Shown here: piece by piece, positions 24,682 to 33,596 of the stretch
Numbering within the stretch: position 1 is the stretch's first letter
Layout: the number at the start of each line of letters is the position of its first letter
Source: Paenibacillus rubinfantis
Lineage (GTDB): Bacteria > Bacillota > Bacilli > Paenibacillales > Paenibacillaceae
Direction of reading: 5' to 3'
Length of the DNA stretch: 64,000 bases
Assembly: GCF_001486505.1 (NCBI RefSeq)
Contig: NZ_LN909061.1
Span: 1-64,000 of the forward strand
Translations under genes and position numbers: made by a program
The notes under the pieces: generated by a model
What the model was told of the DNA's origin: nothing
The model's input: the letters and a program-made list of their open reading frames with translations, nothing else
Databases searched by the model: none

Positions 24682-26991
24682 TCAGCCCAATTCGACAACA
24701 ATCTGGTGCGTCTTGCCATCACCGATGATGGGTAGAGAAGTCCCTTCCACCGGTCGACCGTCCATCGTGATATTTTTGATACCTGATTGTACACTTTGAG
24801 GATTTAAGACATGCACATCATAAATATCGCCGCGGAAATTCCGCTGGATTCGACATTCCTTCCAATCTGCCGGAATGACCGGATGGATGGTAAAGGTCGA
24901 ATAGCCAGGATGGAACCCAAGCATATATTGGGTTGCCGAACGGAAGATCCAGCCGGCTGTTCCCGTCACCCACGCAAACATGGTTTGGCCGGCCCGGGGG
25001 TTGTCAGGACCAAAGTACATATTGGTCAATGCGTACGGTTCACAGCCAGAATGCTCGGAAGGATTAGCCTCGCTGTTAGGCATAATTTTTAACATCGTTC
25101 GATAGGCTTCGTTACCTCTGCCAAGGCAACAATCGGCCACGATCTTAAAGGATCCCCCATGGCAATATGGCGCGCCGTTCTCCCATATGCCCGGAACGAA
25201 GCCGGTAAGGCGGCCGATTTCCGGTTTGTAGCTTGTATACGTAGGAGATAGGGTTAAGGGTCCATAGGGTGAATCCAGCTTCTCGTCAATGGCTGTCAGA
25301 CATTGTTGAATGCGTTCTTCCAGTGCGATACCGGACATGAGGGCCCAGGTTTGACTGTTGAGATAAATGCTGCCCTCTTTCTCCGTATGAGTGCCGACTT
25401 TCTCCCCGGCGTCATTGTATCCCGCGAGATACCATTCTCCATCCCATCCCGCGTCATTGACGGCATGTTTGATGCGTTCGGCCCGTTCCTTCATCTCCTG
25501 AACGATGGCCTCGTCTTTCACGATTTCCGTTGCGATTTCCGCAGTTTGATTCAACGCATAATACAGAGCGATGGATGTCCAGACACTTTCTCCTTTACCG
25601 TCAATGCCGATTCCGTTAAGCGAATCGTTCCAGTCGCCGTCATGCGCGCGAACGAGCTTGCGCTCGCCGGTATCCTCGGAAGAGTAACGAACCGCAGTAA
25701 GAATATGCTCCCACACCGTGGCTTCGCCATCATCCAGATAAGGAACCTTGATGTTCAAGAAGGCATTATCTCCCGTTTCTTTTAGATAAGCGTTAACGGT
25801 CGGTGCGATCCAGGTCGGGCCATCGGAGTATATATGGGGATCAAGTGGCAGCCAACCTCTGACACATCGGCCATCGGAGTACTGGTAGCGCAGCGTTTCC
25901 AGAATCTTATCCTTCGCCAGGGCGGGATTGAACGAAGCGATGGCCCAGGCGTCCTGCAACTGATCGCGGAATCCCTTGCCCGTATCCCGTCCAGCTTCTG
26001 CGCATAACTGCACCTGCTGTTTGATCCAGGCGTTGATGAGATGGTTCACCTTCTCATCCGGGGTTTCGATCCGAATTGTGTTCATGATGTCTTGTCTGGA
26101 CTTTACTACGGATTCGAATTCCCGCTCGATCGAACCGGGGGTGAACAGCTTGGCGGCCATGGAACGAGCGCGATCCATTGTGTCGGTCGCACCGATCAGC
26201 ACGTGAAAGCTGCGGGTTTCTCCCGGCTGCAGCGTGATGGTATTCTCAAGGACACCAACCATATCCTCATTGGATGCCAGTGAGTTGCAGCAACCTCCGG
26301 ATCGAACTGCTTGAGGTGCGTCTAAGTGCCCATAAGTGCCTACGAATGCTTTCCGCGATGAATCAAACCCCGTGATCGGTTCGCTTGAGGCAATAAACCC
26401 ATTGAACCATTCATGCGTACGATCCTGAGTCGTATTATAGGCCATTAGCAAATTGTGACGGTCGTCGAACTCGGAGAACAGGTTGGAATAGTAATTGCTG
26501 TAAACTTTATATCCGCTTAACGAGAACTCAACGAAGGAGAACACCTTTATCTTGCGCTCGCGTCCGGAGTGGTTCTTCAAAGTTATCGTCCAAATTTCCG
26601 CAGGATCATCCTGATTGATGAAGACTCTGGTTTCGGCAGAAATTTGTTGATAGGATCCTGAAATTTTCGAATACCCAAGTCCGTGTATACATTCGTATGA
26701 GTCAAGTTCCCGGTTGACCGGGTACCAGCCTGGATTCCAGAACTCCCCGCTCTCTTCATCCCGAAGGTAAAAGTAACGGTTGCCGTTCTTGATAATGACG
26801 GCCCGCCCTCGGCCTTCCTGATCAATATAAGCCGAAGCGCGGTCCCCATAGGCGCCTGCTCCGCCGCCAAGCTGGTTCACGCCGGACAAGATATAGGAAT
26901 TCCATAAATAATTCAGCATCGGTCTAGGCGTGCGCGGAGTGGTGAAAATGAATTCAGAACCGTCAGCCGAAAAATGGCCAAAGTTAGTCAT
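24682..26991 (-). CDS. GH94 family glycoside phosphorylase
   Basis: Cytoplasmic phosphorolytic enzyme of the cellobiose/chitobiose/laminaribiose phosphorylase family. It would cleave a beta-linked disaccharide with phosphate to a sugar-1-phosphate plus free sugar. The 769-aa protein has an N-terminal beta-sandwich (GHFSADGSEFIFTTPRTPRP) and an (alpha/alpha)6 barrel with the catalytic-Asp motif HDGDWND (last Asp at residue 456), GKGFRDQLQDAW, and the phosphate-side segment YCHGGSFKIVADCCLGRG. No signal peptide. ATG 26991 follows AAGGAGG. A perfect LacI-type palindrome 23 bp upstream matches one before the neighbouring lacI gene. Exact disaccharide specificity is unknown. Confidence 0.88.
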   Translation of the reverse strand: MTNFGHFSADGSEFIFTTPRTPRPMLNYLWNSYILSGVNQLGGGAGAYGDRASAYIDQEGRGRAVIIKNGNRYFYLRDEESGEFWNPGWYPVNRELDSYECIHGLGYSKISGSYQQISAETRVFINQDDPAEIWTITLKNHSGRERKIKVFSFVEFSLSGYKVYSNYYSNLFSEFDDRHNLLMAYNTTQDRTHEWFNGFIASSEPITGFDSSRKAFVGTYGHLDAPQAVRSGGCCNSLASNEDMVGVLENTITLQPGETRSFHVLIGATDTMDRARSMAAKLFTPGSIEREFESVVKSRQDIMNTIRIETPDEKVNHLINAWIKQQVQLCAEAGRDTGKGFRDQLQDAWAIASFNPALAKDKILETLRYQYSDGRCVRGWLPLDPHIYSDGPTWIAPTVNAYLKETGDNAFLNIKVPYLDDGEATVWEHILTAVRYSSEDTGERKLVRAHDGDWNDSLNGIGIDGKGESVWTSIALYYALNQTAEIATEIVKDEAIVQEMKERAERIKHAVNDAGWDGEWYLAGYNDAGEKVGTHTEKEGSIYLNSQTWALMSGIALEERIQQCLTAIDEKLDSPYGPLTLSPTYTSYKPEIGRLTGFVPGIWENGAPYCHGGSFKIVADCCLGRGNEAYRTMLKIMPNSEANPSEHSGCEPYALTNMYFGPDNPRAGQTMFAWVTGTAGWIFRSATQYMLGFHPGYSTFTIHPVIPADWKECRIQRNFRGDIYDVHVLNPQSVQSGIKNITMDGRPVEGTSLPIIGDGKTHQIVVELG

Positions 26992-27013
26992 ATGTAAGCT
27001 CCTCCTTAAAATA

Positions 27014-27025
27014 GGGAACGTTCCC
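27014..27025. promoter_or_regulatory. LacI-type operator upstream of GH94 gene
   Basis: GGGAACGTTCCC, a perfect 12-bp palindrome with central CG typical of LacI-family sites. An identical copy occurs at 28131, so both are likely sites for the LacI regulator encoded between them. Confidence 0.8.
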
Positions 27026-27072
27026 CAATATCGATAAAAAAAGAGATCACACGCGAAAGCGCTTGATCAATA

Positions 27073-28101
27073 CTAAGACTTCGATTCCAAAATTCTGCAT
27101 GTATTACCTTCTTGAAGTACGGGTTTGAATTGTTGAGACATCGGTTCCGGCATTTGTCCCGATACGAGCGATAAAATCATCTCGATCGCGGCTCTAGCCA
27201 TTTCCCTTAGCGGCTGCCCCATGGACGTCAGATGATGAATTCCTGGTTTAAAGCTAAGCAATCCTACTAAATGGTCGAAGCCGATGACCGACATATCCTC
27301 CGGAATGCGTAATCCCGCACGGTGCAGCTCGTCCATCATTTCGTAAGCGATGAGATCGTTGAAGACGAACAAGGCGGTGGGACGAGTTTCTCTTTCAAGC
27401 AATGTCCGCGCCGCAACAAGGCCGCAGCCAATCGATCCATCCGTGCGGATGAAGTCATCGGAAGCCGGTTCAAGGCCCAGCTCCTGCATCGCCTTCTTGA
27501 ACCCGTTGCACCGGTCAACCGCAACCTGATGCCGTAAATTCCCTGTAACATGGGCAATATGACGATGTCCCAGCTCCTGCAAATAACGGACAGCCTGCTC
27601 GGCACCGCCGACATTATCCACTAGTACATTCGGAACCTGCAGCTGTTCATAACGATTTTCAATCACAACAAACGGATAATTCACGGCCATCAACCGTTCG
27701 ATCACAGGATAATCGTCCTCTGCGCTGCCAAATAGAATCACGCCATCAGCGGCACCGCCCATAAAGTACTGGATGTAATGAAGCTTGGAGGCCTGTTGTT
27801 GATTACAGCTGCAAAATACCAGATGAACACCTTCTTTACGTGCCCAGGTCTCCAGTTGCCCGGCAAGCTCGGTGTAAATCGGCGATTTAAAGGAATCATA
27901 TACGACTCCGATGACGCCGGTCTTACTGGTGACAAGAGCCCTGGCTGCGATATTTGGCGTATAATGCAGCTCTGATGCCGCTTGCCATACTTTTTTTCGA
28001 GTCTCCGCATGTACGCCATATTGGTGGTTCAGTACTTTGGATACGGTTGTTTTGGAGACACCGGCGAGCTTGGCAATATCCAGTATGCTTGCGATGATCA
28101 A
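27073..28101 (-). CDS. LacI family transcriptional regulator
   Basis: Sugar-responsive repressor of 342 aa. The N-terminal HTH and hinge read SILDIAKLAGVSKTTVSKVL and TPNIAARALVT; the remainder is a periplasmic-binding-like effector domain with VIGFDHLVG. No ATG suits the start; TTG 28101 (MIIASILDIAKL) gives the normal LacI length, with GGAAAGGAG just upstream, and a GTG at 28104 overlaps that site. Palindromic operators GGGAACGTTCCC lie before this gene and before the GH94 gene, suggesting autoregulation and control of the GH94 gene and perhaps the divergent transporter. Confidence 0.9.
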   Translation of the reverse strand: MIIASILDIAKLAGVSKTTVSKVLNHQYGVHAETRKKVWQAASELHYTPNIAARALVTSKTGVIGVVYDSFKSPIYTELAGQLETWARKEGVHLVFCSCNQQQASKLHYIQYFMGGAADGVILFGSAEDDYPVIERLMAVNYPFVVIENRYEQLQVPNVLVDNVGGAEQAVRYLQELGHRHIAHVTGNLRHQVAVDRCNGFKKAMQELGLEPASDDFIRTDGSIGCGLVAARTLLERETRPTALFVFNDLIAYEMMDELHRAGLRIPEDMSVIGFDHLVGLLSFKPGIHHLTSMGQPLREMARAAIEMILSLVSGQMPEPMSQQFKPVLQEGNTCRILESKS

Positions 28102-28130
28102 CACTCCTTTCCATCCGTTTATGATATTTA

Positions 28131-28142
28131 GGGAACGTTCCC
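28131..28142. promoter_or_regulatory. LacI-type operator between lacI and transporter genes
   Basis: Second exact copy of GGGAACGTTCCC, lying in the divergent region between lacI (minus) and the sugar permease gene (plus). Confidence 0.8.
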
Positions 28143-28283
28143 CAAATGTATCTTATCCTACTCCTCAGTAAAACACAATAGCGATATTCCCAGAAATTCA
28201 AAGGTAAAAATATTACACATCGATAGGTATGAATTCTCAACCGTCAACTAAAATCTCCTGCTCTATAATGAGGGGGACAGATT

Positions 28284-29246
28284 ATGAAAGGAGAGTTTGA
28301 TGTGAGAGGAACGATAGAATTAGAAACAGCGGCTTCGTCTGCTTCTCCTCCAAAGAAGTTTTGGAACCGAAAACGAAGAGAAAATTTGGCCGGCTGGTTG
28401 TTTGTTACCCCGGAAGTGGTCGGAATGCTGCTGGTGTCCATATTTCCGCTATTGTTCAGTTTATTTTTGAGCTTTACGAAGTGGAATTTGGTAGGGGGGT
28501 TGTCCGATATTGAATTCATTGGGCTGGATAACTTCAGAGCCTTGTTCTCGGACAGCCAATTTTTGAAGGCCTTGCGGAACAATGTGACGTTTACAGCCAT
28601 CGTTGTTCCGGGAGGGCTCATCATTTCATTGATTATGTCCGTATTGATCCAATCCCGGGTATATATGAGATCTTATTTCAAGATCGCCTTCTTCATCCCC
28701 TATATCTGCTCCACGGTTGCAATTGCAGCGATCTGGTCTGCTTTGTTCCACCCCTCGAAGGGGCCGATCAATCAGATGCTCATGCAGATTGGTCTCTCGG
28801 ACCCGCCGAAGTGGCTCGTAGATACGACCTTTGCGATCGTTGCGATCATGATTATTTATATTTGGCAGAATATTGGTTACCAAATCATCATTTTCATTTC
28901 AGGGTTGGCAGGAATTTCGAATGAAATGTATGAATCGGCCAATATTGATGGAGCTAACGGCTTGAAGCAGTTCTGGTATATTACGATTCCGCTGCTCGGG
29001 CCGACCACGTTCTTCTTGACGATTACCAGTATTATTACCTCGTTCAAGGTGTTCGACATCATCAAGTTCTTGACCGATGGCGGACCGAATTATGCAAGTA
29101 CTGTTATTGTGTATCAGATCTATCTGGAAGGCTTCCAGAGATTCAACATGGGTTATGCTTCGGCCATGTCGTTGGTGCTCTTCTTAATGATTGTGCTGGT
29201 GACATCCGTAACCTGGATTTTCCAAAGCAAGAAAACCCACTATTAA
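28284..29246 (+). CDS. CUT1 sugar ABC transporter permease (MalF-like)
   Basis: Inner-membrane subunit of a carbohydrate importer. The 320-aa protein has six spans (first around residues 40-62) and the EAA loop YESANIDGANGLKQFWYITI that docks the ATPase. The start is ambiguous: ATG 28284 has GAGGGGG upstream, while GTG 28302 follows AAAGGAG. A TATAAT at 28264-28269 would, if real, begin the transcript too late for the first site, favouring GTG 28302. It is followed by a MalG-like permease; the likely binding-protein gene (35123) lies downstream after the two-component genes. No ATPase gene is nearby. Confidence 0.9.
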   Translation: MKGEFDVRGTIELETAASSASPPKKFWNRKRRENLAGWLFVTPEVVGMLLVSIFPLLFSLFLSFTKWNLVGGLSDIEFIGLDNFRALFSDSQFLKALRNNVTFTAIVVPGGLIISLIMSVLIQSRVYMRSYFKIAFFIPYICSTVAIAAIWSALFHPSKGPINQMLMQIGLSDPPKWLVDTTFAIVAIMIIYIWQNIGYQIIIFISGLAGISNEMYESANIDGANGLKQFWYITIPLLGPTTFFLTITSIITSFKVFDIIKFLTDGGPNYASTVIVYQIYLEGFQRFNMGYASAMSLVLFLMIVLVTSVTWIFQSKKTHY

Positions 29247-29267
29247 TGAATGGAGGAAACGGCGAAC

Positions 29268-30101
29268 ATGAGTTTAAAGAACAAATGGGGAAAGTTACTC
29301 ACAACCGTGGTACTCGGATTATTATCCCTGTGTTTCCTTCTTCCCTTAATATGGATGCTCTCTGCAGCCAGCAAGATTGAGAAGGATGTATGGACATTTC
29401 CGATTCAGTGGATTCCCGAAACCTGGAATTTTGTCAACAACTTTAAGGAAGTTTGGATGGGCAAGGTTCCCTTCCATATGTTTTACGTAAACTCGATAAA
29501 AATCGCGGCTATTGCAACGTTGGCAACATTGATTGTTTCCTCGATGGCGGGGTACGCCTTTTCGAAAATCGATTTTAAAGGCAAGCATCTTTTATTCGGT
29601 TTGTTGATGTCCTTCATGATGATTCCCGAGCAATCTACATTGGTGCCCCGGTACCTGCTCATTAAATGGTTTGGACTCTACAATACACATACCGCCATTG
29701 TTTTGCTGCTAATGTTTTCGACCTACTTCACATTCCTGTTCAGGCAATACATGATGGGAATTCATGACGATATGCTGGAGGCGGCCCAACTGGACGGAGC
29801 CGGATATTTCAAGATTTACTGGAAGGTCATGCTCCCTCTTTGCAAGCCGATTATAGCTACCGTTGGGATCATCAAGTTCATCTGGACATGGAATGATTAT
29901 CAGACACCGCTGATTTTCTTGTTGTCCAAGGAAAAATTCCCGATTCCTTTGGGCATCCAGTTCTTCAAGGAAGAGTTCGCGACAAACATCTCTGTTATGA
30001 TGATGGCTTCTTTGTCTGCGATCGTGCCGCTCATTATCGTCTTCTTGTTCCTGCAGAAGCAGGTCATTGAAGGGATTGCGCTTGGCGGGGTGAAAGGCTG
30101 A
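29268..30101 (+). CDS. CUT1 sugar ABC transporter permease (MalG-like)
   Basis: Second permease of the importer; 277 aa, six spans, with the EAA loop LEAAQLDGAGYFKIYWKVML and the MalG-type C-terminus IEGIALGGVKG. ATG 29268 follows GGAGG at a slightly long distance; an earlier in-frame ATG at 29250 has no site. 21 bp after the first permease, so co-transcribed. Confidence 0.92.
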   Translation: MSLKNKWGKLLTTVVLGLLSLCFLLPLIWMLSAASKIEKDVWTFPIQWIPETWNFVNNFKEVWMGKVPFHMFYVNSIKIAAIATLATLIVSSMAGYAFSKIDFKGKHLLFGLLMSFMMIPEQSTLVPRYLLIKWFGLYNTHTAIVLLLMFSTYFTFLFRQYMMGIHDDMLEAAQLDGAGYFKIYWKVMLPLCKPIIATVGIIKFIWTWNDYQTPLIFLLSKEKFPIPLGIQFFKEEFATNISVMMMASLSAIVPLIIVFLFLQKQVIEGIALGGVKG

Positions 30102-30130
30102 TGATGCTTGCTCCTCACAGTTATTTCAAG

Positions 30131-30176
30131 TTGACATTCCGAGAAAGTAGTCGAAAATAGTAGAAAACAGTAGAAA
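30131..30176 (+). promoter_or_regulatory. Candidate control region: TTGACA and AGTAGAAA repeats
   Basis: TTGACA (30131-30136) precedes a row of related repeats: AGTAG-TC-GAAAA at 30146, AGTAGAAA at 30159 and again at 30169 (10-bp period). No good -10 was found. Repeats on one helical face could be binding sites for the response regulator encoded at 31977. Confidence 0.35.
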
Positions 30177-30228
30177 TTTGTATTACGGTTAATTCGGAAG
30201 GCTTAGAACGAAGAGGGTTGTGAGGAGC

Positions 30229-31926
30229 ATGCTGCGTAAAAGACTGAATCAGATTTCTCTCTATCAACGGATACAACTTTCTTTCATCATTTTTATTATT
30301 TTGCCGTTTGCGATCATTACGTACAATTCCTATACGTCGATTCGTGACAACGTGGCTAGAAACGTCAGAGAGGCGAGTTTGAATACCGTCGATACCATCG
30401 TTGAGCATCTTAATAAGACGGTGGAGAGCATCCTCTTTACCTCGTTGTACTTTTCGGAGCTCAAGGATACGGAAATGCTTGAGAGCTTGCGGGTATTAAG
30501 TGATTCGACCGGCTTCTCCGACTATGAGAAGTTTCGTCACTTTCGGCGGTTAAACGAAATGTCGAGCGTGTTGATGACTCAGACGATCGACGCGGATCTT
30601 CGCATGTTTATGCTGAATGCGAATGATCGAATTATTATGGGCAATCTCAATCAGCCGATGTTTTCTTTATTTTCGGATGAACCATTTCAAAGCGCGGCCC
30701 GTATTCAGCCGGATGAAACCACCTATCTGCAGTGGTTTCTATGGAAGGACGATGCCAAGGTTTATTATTATGCCGCTCGAAGAATCAAGGATCCCGTAAC
30801 CCAGACGCATTTAGCGACTTTGTTCGTCGGTATACCCGAAACCTACTTCGAGAAGTTTTTTCAATCAGCCGATGGCGGTACAATGAAGTTGCTTGACTAC
30901 AATGGGAATATCATCGTCGGCAGTCCAACAACAGACTTTGATTCAAATAAATCGATTCATACCGAGAAAGTGATTAACAACTTGGGATGGAAGATTGTTT
31001 ATGATACTCCGGTTTCTCACGAAGAGATGCTGGTTTCCCAGGAGTTTTTGTTTTCGTTTTTGTCTATCGGCGCTTTTTTTATCATCTTTCTGGTATTCTC
31101 CGTGTACTTGGCGCGACGAATTACGACACCGATCTATCACTTGCGGAATACGGCCAGGCGTTATGTAGGCGGTGACCGAAATGTCCGCATGCAGGTGCAG
31201 GGCAAAGATGAGATGGCGCTTCTGGGCCATGTATTCAATCAGATGCTGGATGATATTAACCGGTTGATCGAACAAGTTGAGGCTGAGCAAGAGGAAAAAA
31301 GAGAAATTGAGATGCAGGCATTGTTTTCTCAAATCCGTCCCCATTTTTTGTTGAACACGTTGAACAGTATTAAAGTTGAACTGGTGATGGCGGGCGATAC
31401 TGTCCACAGCCAGATCATTGCTTCCTTAATCTCGCTGTTGCGTTCGTATGTGCGCGCCCATGAGCCGGCGACACTGGAAGAGGAATGCAAGCTTCTGGAA
31501 AGTTATCTGAAAATCATGAATGTAAGGAATAAGATGGACATTGATTTCAGTTGGAGCTTGGCTCAAGAGACTGCTGATTTCCAAATACCTCGGCTGCTGC
31601 TTCAACCGATTATTGAGAACGCGGTCATCCATGGATTTGCCATGCATCCCGAACATGCGCAAATTCGATTGGAGGCAAAATGGACGGGGCAAAAGCTCAT
31701 GATTACCATTGCAGATAACGGAAGGGGAATGACGGAGGATAACCGTCAGGCATTGATCGCGAAATTAAGCTTGCAGCAGGAGAGCGACCATTCCGCCAAT
31801 CACGGCGTCGGTTTAATCAATGTTTCCCGCAGGCTGAAGCTGGCATATGGGAAAGAAGCTGGGTTGAAGGTACAATCTAATGATGACGGAGGAATGACAT
31901 TTATGCTTGAAATTCCTCGTTATTAG
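30229..31926 (+). CDS. Sensor histidine kinase, YesM family
   Basis: Transmembrane sensor kinase of 565 aa. Span 1 covers residues ~17-38, an extracellular sensing domain ~39-270, span 2 ~275-295 and a HAMP linker (RRITTPIYHLRNTARRYV). The His_kinase module has SQIRPHFLLNTLNSIK, phosphorylated His at 372. The ATPase domain shows ENAVIHGF, DNGRGM and GVGLINVSRRL. The start is uncertain: ATG 30229 is used, with AGAGGG about 11 nt away; an in-frame GTG at 30220 is possible. It pairs with the response regulator 50 bp downstream. In this family the pair usually controls neighbouring sugar transport genes. Confidence 0.93.
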   Translation: MLRKRLNQISLYQRIQLSFIIFIILPFAIITYNSYTSIRDNVARNVREASLNTVDTIVEHLNKTVESILFTSLYFSELKDTEMLESLRVLSDSTGFSDYEKFRHFRRLNEMSSVLMTQTIDADLRMFMLNANDRIIMGNLNQPMFSLFSDEPFQSAARIQPDETTYLQWFLWKDDAKVYYYAARRIKDPVTQTHLATLFVGIPETYFEKFFQSADGGTMKLLDYNGNIIVGSPTTDFDSNKSIHTEKVINNLGWKIVYDTPVSHEEMLVSQEFLFSFLSIGAFFIIFLVFSVYLARRITTPIYHLRNTARRYVGGDRNVRMQVQGKDEMALLGHVFNQMLDDINRLIEQVEAEQEEKREIEMQALFSQIRPHFLLNTLNSIKVELVMAGDTVHSQIIASLISLLRSYVRAHEPATLEEECKLLESYLKIMNVRNKMDIDFSWSLAQETADFQIPRLLLQPIIENAVIHGFAMHPEHAQIRLEAKWTGQKLMITIADNGRGMTEDNRQALIAKLSLQQESDHSANHGVGLINVSRRLKLAYGKEAGLKVQSNDDGGMTFMLEIPRY

Positions 31927-31976
31927 GCCTTCGCAGGTGATCATAGCAGTATGAAAACCAAGAAGGGGGTACGGCC

Positions 31977-33584
31977 GTGTACAAAGTACTAATTATTGAC
32001 GATGATGTGCCGATGCTGCAATATTTGGAAAAATTGATCGATTGGTCAGCAACGAAAATCGAGATCGTCGGCAAGTGCTTCTCCAGCGAAATCGCCCTCA
32101 GCATCTTTCAGGAAACACAGCCGGACATCGTCGTGACGGATATTGGATTGCCGATCATTGATGGGATTCAACTCGCTTGGACCTTTCGCGAAATGAAACC
32201 GGATGTACGAATTATATTCTTAACGTGCTTTGAAGAAATTCATTATTTGAAACAAGCTTTCCAGCTGGAGGCGAACGATTACCTGATCAAAGATGAGCTA
32301 ACGGGCCAAAAGCTGGCAGACAGCATAGAAAAAGCGCTCAAATGGATTAAGGCCAGGGAGACGTCCCAAGAGCGTTTGGCTCTTAAACAGGATATTCAGC
32401 GCAATAAGGTTATTCTCAAGGAACAATTTCTAGACGCGGTTTTTAAGGGAAACAGCCTGTTGGATACACGGAAGTTTGGGGAACGGTTAGGCGTTCAGTT
32501 GACGCATCCCGGCTTTCGGCTGGCATTGCTCTATCTGGATGGCAGGTCGATGCTGGATATCTACGAGATTAAGGACTACGCTTTGCTGCAGTATGCGGTT
32601 TACAACATTGTGGAGGAGACCCTTACGGACAAAGAGAAAATCACTCCTTTTCTCTATCGCAACGAAGGTGTTTACTTGCTTTGCAATGTAGTCCTGCTTT
32701 CCGGGGAGGAGCGGGCTCAGCAGGATGCGTTTCTGTCTTTCATCCAGGATGTAACCATGAGCGTGGAACGATATTTGAAAATGAAGCTGTGGGTCTACTA
32801 TAGTTCGGAAACCGTTGAATTCGATTCCCTCGGCGTCTCGTATCGGCAAATCTCCCGCACTATGGAGCAAGCTTACTATTTCCGCCATGAATCGGTTCAA
32901 GCTTCTAACGGGGATGTCTCTTTTAGATCGATAGAGCCGGGGGAATTCGACAAGGAACTGGATGTTGTGCAGCAAGCCTTCAAGAAGGAGAATCCGCAGT
33001 TGATCGACTTGGCGCTCAGCAACATTCGCAAGAAAGCGACGGAACACCGCTTGCTGCCTTCCTTGGTGAAGGAAACTTTCGAAACGGCGGTTCGCTCCGC
33101 CGTATTAGAAACCCATATTCCGGTGGTGGAGAACTTCTATCCTTTGCTCAGGAATAGCGCTCACATTGAAGAAACGGAGCAGCTCGCCAAGTCTGCGTTA
33201 AAAAGGCATCTTCAGCTTGCGCTAAATTCGGAACCCGGCAAAGTCAACGATCCGGAACTGGAAAAGATCAATCAGTATATCGATGATCATGTTTGCGAAA
33301 CAGTGACGAATGTGAACATTGCCGATTATTTGCATTTAAATCCCAGCTATTTCTCCAGGTTTTTCAAGAAACGTTACGGCAAAAATTTTACCGATTACGT
33401 GCATCTGTACAAGATGGAGTTGGCCAAAAACCTGCTGAATAACCCGAATGAGACGATGGAAAATGTGGCGTATTCGCTTGGCTATTCGGATCGCGCCTAC
33501 TTTTCTAAAGTATTTAAGAAATATGTCGGGACGTCGCCGAGCGATTACAAACAAAAGAAGAATTACGAGAGGTTATTAGACTAG
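31977..33584 (+). CDS. Response regulator with AraC-type DNA-binding domain (YesN family)
   Basis: Partner of the YesM-type kinase. The 535-aa protein has a receiver domain (residues 1-120) with acidic pair DDD near 9-11, phosphoacceptor Asp55 in VVTDIGLPI and Lys in DYLIKDE; a middle region of ~280 aa; and a C-terminal AraC double HTH (~430-530: VNIADYLHLNPSYFSRFF, then ENVAYSLGYSDRAYFSKVF). The start is GTG 31977 following AAGGGGG. Likely activator of the surrounding transport and GH36 genes. Confidence 0.93.
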   Translation: MYKVLIIDDDVPMLQYLEKLIDWSATKIEIVGKCFSSEIALSIFQETQPDIVVTDIGLPIIDGIQLAWTFREMKPDVRIIFLTCFEEIHYLKQAFQLEANDYLIKDELTGQKLADSIEKALKWIKARETSQERLALKQDIQRNKVILKEQFLDAVFKGNSLLDTRKFGERLGVQLTHPGFRLALLYLDGRSMLDIYEIKDYALLQYAVYNIVEETLTDKEKITPFLYRNEGVYLLCNVVLLSGEERAQQDAFLSFIQDVTMSVERYLKMKLWVYYSSETVEFDSLGVSYRQISRTMEQAYYFRHESVQASNGDVSFRSIEPGEFDKELDVVQQAFKKENPQLIDLALSNIRKKATEHRLLPSLVKETFETAVRSAVLETHIPVVENFYPLLRNSAHIEETEQLAKSALKRHLQLALNSEPGKVNDPELEKINQYIDDHVCETVTNVNIADYLHLNPSYFSRFFKKRYGKNFTDYVHLYKMELAKNLLNNPNETMENVAYSLGYSDRAYFSKVFKKYVGTSPSDYKQKKNYERLLD

Positions 33585-33596
33585 GAGGTAATAAGA

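Noticed and set aside
27053..27066. GAAAGCGCTTGA near the GH94 gene as a CcpA cre site
   Set aside because: Three fixed positions of the cre consensus are wrong in either orientation.
28264..28269. TATAAT before the MalF-like permease as a firm promoter
   Set aside because: No acceptable -35 at the proper distance; mentioned only in relation to start-codon choice.
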